6,198 nt of DNA from Anaerolineae bacterium (GTDB lineage Bacteria > Chloroflexota > Anaerolineae > SSC4 > Amarolineaceae), in NCBI GenBank assembly GCA_013693795.1, contig CP059258.1, forward strand, positions 4,130,788 to 4,136,985. The letters run 5' to 3'. Made by a program: the position numbers and the translations under genes. Under the pieces are notes generated by a model, which did not search any database, was not told where the DNA came from, and was given only the letters and a program-made list of their open reading frames with translations. Positions 5,220-6,198 of the stretch are shown piece by piece. Within the stretch, counting starts at the first letter, position 1, and each line of letters begins with the position of its first letter.

Positions 5220-5524
5220 TCCTACGTGATGGGCCAGAGGTCGGCATGCACACCCTGCTGTGGTGCGACACCTATGCCAACTTGATGCGTACCGTTGATC
5301 GCCGTCTGCTACGTGAGTTCGATCAGCGCATTACCTTCCAGATGAGCGCCGAGGATTCGACCAATCTGCTGGACACGCCGGCCGCGGCCAAACTGGGTCT
5401 GTACCGTGCACTGTTCTACAACGAGGAAGATGGCCGCCTGGAGAAGTTCCGGCCGTATGGGTTGCCATCCACGGAATGGTTGGAAACGGTCAGTCGCCAG
5501 TTGCACAAGACATACCAGGAATGA
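5030..5524 (+). CDS. Third ATPase-like module, C-terminal half and end of gene (fragment 7)
   Basis: The frame gives ADEVARRLANDEAELP, then LYLLIWGLQRARDL (Walker-B-like strand without Asp-Glu), PSPAQQFPVILRDGPEVG followed by MHTLLWCDT (the G..xGiH..l..Q strand), and RRLLREFDQRITFQMSAEDS with NLLDTPAAAKLG. The last two match the C-terminal 'R-I-x-f-x-v-s-x-x-D-S...L-d-x-p-x-A-x-k-L' pattern of EccC/FtsK modules. It ends KFRPYGLPSTEWLETVSRQL and the stop TGA 5522-5524. The ATG/GTG near 5039 lacks a ribosome binding site and lies within a helix, so this is the tail of the large gene rather than a gene of its own. Confidence 0.72.
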   Translation, partial: ADEVARRLANDEAELPSEPSLYLLIWGLQRARDLRPDEDMGFSSFNLPGENSAPPSPAQQFPVILRDGPEVGMHTLLWCDTYANLMRTVDRRLLREFDQRITFQMSAEDSTNLLDTPAAAKLGLYRALFYNEEDGRLEKFRPYGLPSTEWLETVSRQLHKTYQE

Positions 5525-5821
5525 AGGGTTGCCACACGTCGGACTTGGCAATACCTGGTACTGCAATAAAAAGCCTTGATAACCTGGGAAGCCTCGAACT
5601 TGTCCACACGCCAGACCAGGATTCGCGCCGACTACGCACGGAACAAGCTGCTGATACGCTGCTTTGGCAAATAGGTCAAAGAAAACCAGTGCCAGGGAGA
5701 AACGTGTACTACCGTCGTAGCTCTCACACCTTGTCACGGAAAGCGCGGAGGCCCTTTTCGTTTGGCAAATACATACGCTCTCCTGGCCTGATTCGAGACG
5801 GATACTCAATACCAAGCACGC
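5525..5821 (+). other. Convergent intergenic region, no recognised feature
   Basis: These 297 bases lie between two converging stop codons. They are less GC-rich than the ATPase gene. Frames open on both strands cross the region, but none has a convincing start or recognisable motif. A weak stem (ACGGAAA at 5736-5742 with TTTTCGT at 5755-5761, one G-T pair, 12-base loop) lacks a following T-run and is not called as a terminator. A decayed gene or mobile-element remnant cannot be excluded. Confidence 0.5.
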
Positions 5822-6198
5822 TTACGGCCGCAGCTGCGCCTTGAAGAAGTCGGTGATCCGGTTGTAGCAGTCCACCTTGTTGACGTATTTCAGCACATCA
5901 TGCCCCTCGTCGGCGTAGACCACATAGTCCACCGCCTTGCCTTGGGCTTGCATCTGCTCGACCACGTCGCGCGACTCGCGCTCGATGACCCGCGGATCGT
6001 GCGCGCCCTGCATCACCAGCAGCGGGCAGGCCAGGTTGGACAGATAGCTGCTGGGCGAGCGCTCGGCCAGGAACGCGGCGTCCTTCTCAGGATGGCCCAC
6101 GGCCTGGTAGAAGTAGGTCTTCCAGGTCTCCGGCAGCCGGTCGATAAAGGTGCTCAGATTGTACGGCCCGAACATGTCAACGCCCGCCTGCCACAGCC
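5822..6198 (-). CDS. Alpha/beta hydrolase, prolyl oligopeptidase (S9)-like, C-terminal part (partial)
   Basis: The - strand frame is open from the window edge (6198) to TAA at 5822-5824. The ATG at 6173-6175 is internal, since the codons before it (LWQAGVD) fit the family's AGVD..GP.NL pattern. Visible landmarks are AGVDMFGPYNLSTF, PLLVMQGAHDPRV with the acid residue of the catalytic triad (Asp codon at 5996-5998), and YADEGHD with the catalytic His (codon at 5900-5902), then a last helix RITDFFKAQL. The Ser of the GxSxGG nucleophile motif must lie beyond the window. S9-type hydrolases cleave short peptides or esters; substrate and location cannot be told from this part. It faces the upstream cluster tail to tail and is probably unrelated to it. 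Confidence 0.85.
   Translation of the reverse strand, partial: LWQAGVDMFGPYNLSTFIDRLPETWKTYFYQAVGHPEKDAAFLAERSPSSYLSNLACPLLVMQGAHDPRVIERESRDVVEQMQAQGKAVDYVVYADEGHDVLKYVNKVDCYNRITDFFKAQLRP

Larger units (their letters stand above)
2348..5524 (+). pseudogene. EccC-like FtsK/SpoIIIE triple-ATPase protein with N-terminal coiled coil; one gene interrupted by about nine frame changes
   Basis: This stretch reads as a single gene of about 1060 codons whose protein signal passes between frames near 2863-2890, 2975-3000, 3377, 3779, 3809, 3834, 4632, 4682 and 5028. The order is: coiled coil; a degenerate ATPase module; an intact FtsK/SpoIIIE module with Walker A GKTGSGKST (3894-3920) and Walker B LLLVDE (4203-4220); and a second degenerate module to the stop at 5522-5524. 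Six of the nine switches are explained by one missing base; the other three need one extra or two missing bases. The degenerate-active-degenerate layout resembles the tandem ATPase modules of EccC, the type VII secretion motor, but a coiled coil replaces the usual membrane helices, so the protein should be soluble and recruited by a partner. The likely partner is the membrane protein encoded just upstream. Whether the gene is truly broken or the sequence carries deletion errors cannot be settled here; the well-kept motifs favour errors. The pieces are listed separately. Confidence 0.8.

Noticed and set aside
5736..5761. Hairpin as a transcription terminator between the converging genes
   Set aside because: Only 7 pairs including one G-T, a 12-base loop, AT-rich stem and no T-run after it.

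Overview
The window holds one short operon-like gene cluster on the + strand (positions 1 to 5524) and, facing it, the 3' end of an unrelated hydrolase gene on the - strand (5822 to 6198). Coding is dense and mostly GC-rich. The FGE-like protein with Ala/Gln/Thr/Glu octapeptide repeats, together with an S9-type hydrolase, recalls large-genome Chloroflexota (Anaerolineae-like). This is a guess from protein style; there is no marker gene in the window.

Layout. (1) 1-342: 3' part of a small protein with a helical core and a very acidic tail. (2) 335-548: a small, Trp-rich helical protein of about 71 aa, translationally coupled to the first and broken by two apparent 1-base deletions. (3) 560-2314: an intact 584-aa membrane protein. 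It has a cytoplasmic coiled coil, one membrane span, a stalk of seven octapeptide repeats, and an outward-facing FGE-sulfatase/C-type-lectin-like domain without the catalytic cysteine pair. (4) 2348-5524: a single large gene of about 1060 codons. It has an N-terminal coiled coil followed by three FtsK/SpoIIIE-like ATPase modules, of which only the middle one has intact Walker A and B motifs. It is read in pieces because the frame changes about nine times. (5) 5525-5821: a 297-base convergent intergenic stretch with nothing I recognise. (6) 5822-6198, - strand: C-terminal part of an alpha/beta hydrolase (peptidase S9-like).

The main observation is that the 'many small ORFs' between 2348 and 5524 are one EccC-like gene. 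The protein-level signal moves smoothly from frame to frame, and at most switch points restoring one missing base rejoins two halves of a sensible motif. This favours deletion-type sequence errors, or very recent inactivation, over a set of separate genes.

How the genes may work together (inference): an FtsK/EccC-type motor with a soluble coiled-coil front end, a small helical protein with a W...YW pattern, an acidic small protein, and a membrane-anchored protein whose cytoplasmic half is also a coiled coil. The set is reminiscent of a minimal type VII secretion-like or other membrane-associated motor system in which the two coiled coils could dock the motor to the FGE-like membrane protein. 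I know of no named system with this composition.
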